Of a stretch of DNA of 64,000 bases, positions 62,480 to 64,000 are shown piece after piece. The notes below the pieces were generated by a model that saw only the letters and a program-made list of their open reading frames with translations, had not been told where the DNA came from and ran no database searches. Both the position numbers and the translations under genes were made by a program. Where the stretch lies: the NCBI RefSeq assembly GCF_009909235.1, contig NZ_JAAAPO010000002.1, positions 186,001-250,000 on the forward strand. The letters run 5' to 3'. How positions within the stretch are numbered: position 1 is the first letter of the stretch; every line of letters begins with the position of its first letter. Source of the DNA: Novosphingobium ovatum. Its GTDB lineage: Bacteria > Pseudomonadota > Alphaproteobacteria > Sphingomonadales > Sphingomonadaceae.

Positions 62480-62503
62480 GGGGGAGGGCGCGAACCCTCC
62501 CCC
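62480..62503. terminator. Hairpin between convergent genes
   Basis: Perfect 9-bp stem GGGGGAGGG / CCCTCCCCC with a 6-base loop, between the SUMF1-like gene and the third DUF1838 gene. No T run; likely a bidirectional terminator. Confidence 0.55.
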
Positions 62504-62509
62504 ATCGGT

Positions 62510-63445
62510 TCACCGGGCCAGCGGGCTTTTCAGATATTCGGCCGCGTCGCGGCGCGGGGCGGTCCAGTTTTTGTAGTCAAAGATCTCGGGCGTCAGCTTG
62601 TCCAGCGAGCGGCGGGCGGGGGCGGGGATATCGTCCAGCGACTTCAGCTTGGCCCCATAGGCGCGGCCCCATGTCCGGCCCGAACCGCTGTCGGCGCGGC
62701 CGCCCATGCCCAGCCACGGATGCCAGCTGGCAAAGTTCTGGAACTGGCAAAAGGCGGGGGCGGAGGTCAGGCTCTCGTTGAACGCGTCCTCGGCCTTGGC
62801 GAAATAGCAGGCGTGGCTGTCCCAGAAGGTGGTGGGACCAGACGAGAGATGCGGGTATTTGTCGGGCGTGGCGACATTGGGATAGGACACGCCCGAAGCG
62901 GTTGGCACGATCACCATCCCGCCCATGTTCTCGATCGGCATCAGATCGGGCTTCAGGTCGGCGCCTGCCGTGCTGATGCCATCGGCGCCTACATTGACCA
63001 CAAACGGCCCGCCATAGAACTGCCATACCTTGCGCTTTTCGCCGGTGATGGGGTTGACCCATTCCTCCAGCGGATCATCGCTGTTGAACCGGCAATAGGC
63101 CCCGCATTCATAGGTTTTCGATTGGAACGTGGCCGCGCCAGTGGGCCGCCATTCGGAAATGTTCAGATGGTTCATGGTGAAGAACGGCACCAGATTGCCC
63201 GCCCCGTTATAGCCATAGATGTGCAGGCGATAGAACATGTAGGTCGTTTCAGTGCCCACCGAGCCCAGAATGCGGGCGCGCACACGGGCGCGGGTGGTGG
63301 GATCGGCCAGATTGCCTGTCACGGGCGTTGCGGCCATCGCGGGGGCGGCGCTCAACATCTCTGCACCCAGCAGGCCCGCGCCCATCAGGCCTGCGCTCAT
63401 CATCGGCATACCGGTCAGCATGCCCCGGCGGGAAAGATCTTCCAT
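62510..63445 (-). CDS. DUF1838 family protein, exported (paralogue 3)
   Basis: A 311-residue protein with a clear Tat leader (SRRGMLTGMPMMSAG). The family core is present as NFASWHPWLGMGGRADSGSG and KLKSLDDIP. A middle segment resembles the other copies around VNPITGEK. I start at ATG 63445 with GGAGAAAG upstream; the longer frame runs into the preceding SDR gene. It follows an SDR gene on the same strand by 40 bases, so it is the third DUF1838 copy next to an oxidoreductase. Confidence 0.85.
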   Translation of the reverse strand: MEDLSRRGMLTGMPMMSAGLMGAGLLGAEMLSAAPAMAATPVTGNLADPTTRARVRARILGSVGTETTYMFYRLHIYGYNGAGNLVPFFTMNHLNISEWRPTGAATFQSKTYECGAYCRFNSDDPLEEWVNPITGEKRKVWQFYGGPFVVNVGADGISTAGADLKPDLMPIENMGGMVIVPTASGVSYPNVATPDKYPHLSSGPTTFWDSHACYFAKAEDAFNESLTSAPAFCQFQNFASWHPWLGMGGRADSGSGRTWGRAYGAKLKSLDDIPAPARRSLDKLTPEIFDYKNWTAPRRDAAEYLKSPLAR

Positions 63446-63485
63446 GCTCGCTTTCTCCTGTGTTTGCGGGCGCTTGCTGCCCCGC

Positions 63486-64000
63486 TTAACGTCCTCCGGC
63501 AACGTCGATTGTGGCGCCGGTGATATAGCTGGCCTCGTCACTGGACAGGAACAGGATGGCGTCGGCCACCTCGCGCGATGTGCCCAGACGGTGCATTGGC
63601 ACCATGCGCACCGGGCTGTATTCCAGCCCCTTGTCATGCATGGCCGACAGGTATGGCCCGGCCAGTTCGGTGTCGATCGGCCCCGGTGCAACGGCGTTGA
63701 TGGTGATGCCATGATCGCCCAGCTCAATCGCCAGATCGCGGACAAAGCCGATGACGCCCGCCTTGGCCGTGGCATAGGCGGCGGCGCCGGTGTAGAATGC
63801 GTTCCACACAGTGCCATGTCGCGCGCCCGATGACAGGCAGACGATACGCCCGGTCCCGCGCGCCATCATGCCGGGCAGGGCGGCGCGGGTACACAGAAAC
63901 ATCGAGCGCAAGGACACGGCCATGGTCAGGTCCCAATCCTCGACCGACATGTCCCAGATGCGGCCCGACCGGCCCCCGCCCACATTGTTCACCAGAATGT
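63486..64000 (-). CDS. SDR family oxidoreductase, partial (5' end beyond the window)
   Basis: The C-terminal two thirds of a classical SDR; the frame stays open to the window edge. Present are the NNVGG motif (NAG equivalent), the catalytic Ser in CLSSGARHG, YATAKAG with Tyr and Lys, and the C-terminal NAVAPGPIDTE and ITGATIDVAGG. The N-terminal cofactor motif lies outside. It is the first visible gene of a minus-strand operon ending in DUF1838. Confidence 0.88.
   Translation of the reverse strand, partial: ILVNNVGGGRSGRIWDMSVEDWDLTMAVSLRSMFLCTRAALPGMMARGTGRIVCLSSGARHGTVWNAFYTGAAAYATAKAGVIGFVRDLAIELGDHGITINAVAPGPIDTELAGPYLSAMHDKGLEYSPVRMVPMHRLGTSREVADAILFLSSDEASYITGATIDVAGGR

Overview
The window is GC-rich and gene-dense. 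It reads as chromosomal DNA of an alphaproteobacterium, most likely a sphingomonad of the Novosphingobium/Sphingomonas type. That placement is an inference from three things: TonB-dependent receptors embedded in catabolic clusters, Tat-exported oxidoreductases, and housekeeping genes of alphaproteobacterial type (lolCD, dnaE, purF). No rRNA, tRNA, CRISPR array, insertion sequence or phage gene was seen.

Region 1 (1-16.4 kb) is mostly housekeeping: a pentapeptide-repeat membrane protein, a zinc-ribbon methyltransferase, a class I photolyase, a frameshifted DJ-1/PfpI remnant, SDR-purF, a MASE1-PAS-GGDEF diguanylate cyclase whose 3' end is repeated as tandem hairpins, lolCD, a glutathione peroxidase and dnaE.

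Region 2 (16.4-25.5 kb) is a self-contained glycoside locus. A TetR regulator lies at one end. A six-gene minus-strand operon encodes an MFS importer, the two subunits of a C-glycoside deglycosidase (TIM-barrel alpha plus DUF6379 beta), a secreted esterase, a SnoaL-like protein and a Tat-exported GH1 beta-glucosidase. A divergent TonB receptor follows. All three transcription units carry the same inverted repeat, (C/T)AGAA-N6-TT(C/T)TG, and in two of them it overlaps the -10 box. This predicts one repressor and one inducer.

Region 3 (25.6-35 kb) is a LysR-headed ring-cleavage operon: FAD monooxygenase, extradiol dioxygenase, C-C hydrolase-like alpha/beta protein, membrane protein, cyclase and fumarylacetoacetase-like hydrolase. 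A tannase/feruloyl esterase and a bicupin follow on the other strand. With region 2 it suggests a route from plant polyphenol glycosides to aglycone, then ring hydroxylation, meta-cleavage and hydrolysis.

Region 4 (35.3-45.7 kb) holds an EmrA-EmrB-NodT efflux operon, a Tat-exported flavin oxidase coupled to a DUF1838 protein, two hydrolases, a cupin and a small cytochrome c. Region 5 (46-64 kb) holds two tandem paralogous TonB receptors, a DUF1330 protein, an MFS-LLM monooxygenase-DUF1838 operon behind a perfect FNR-type palindrome, an alpha/beta hydrolase-kinase-MFS operon, an MFS-Gfo/Idh/MocA-SUMF1 operon, and an SDR-DUF1838 operon cut by the window end. Three divergent DUF1838 paralogues, each beside a different oxidoreductase, are the most striking uncharacterised feature of the second half.
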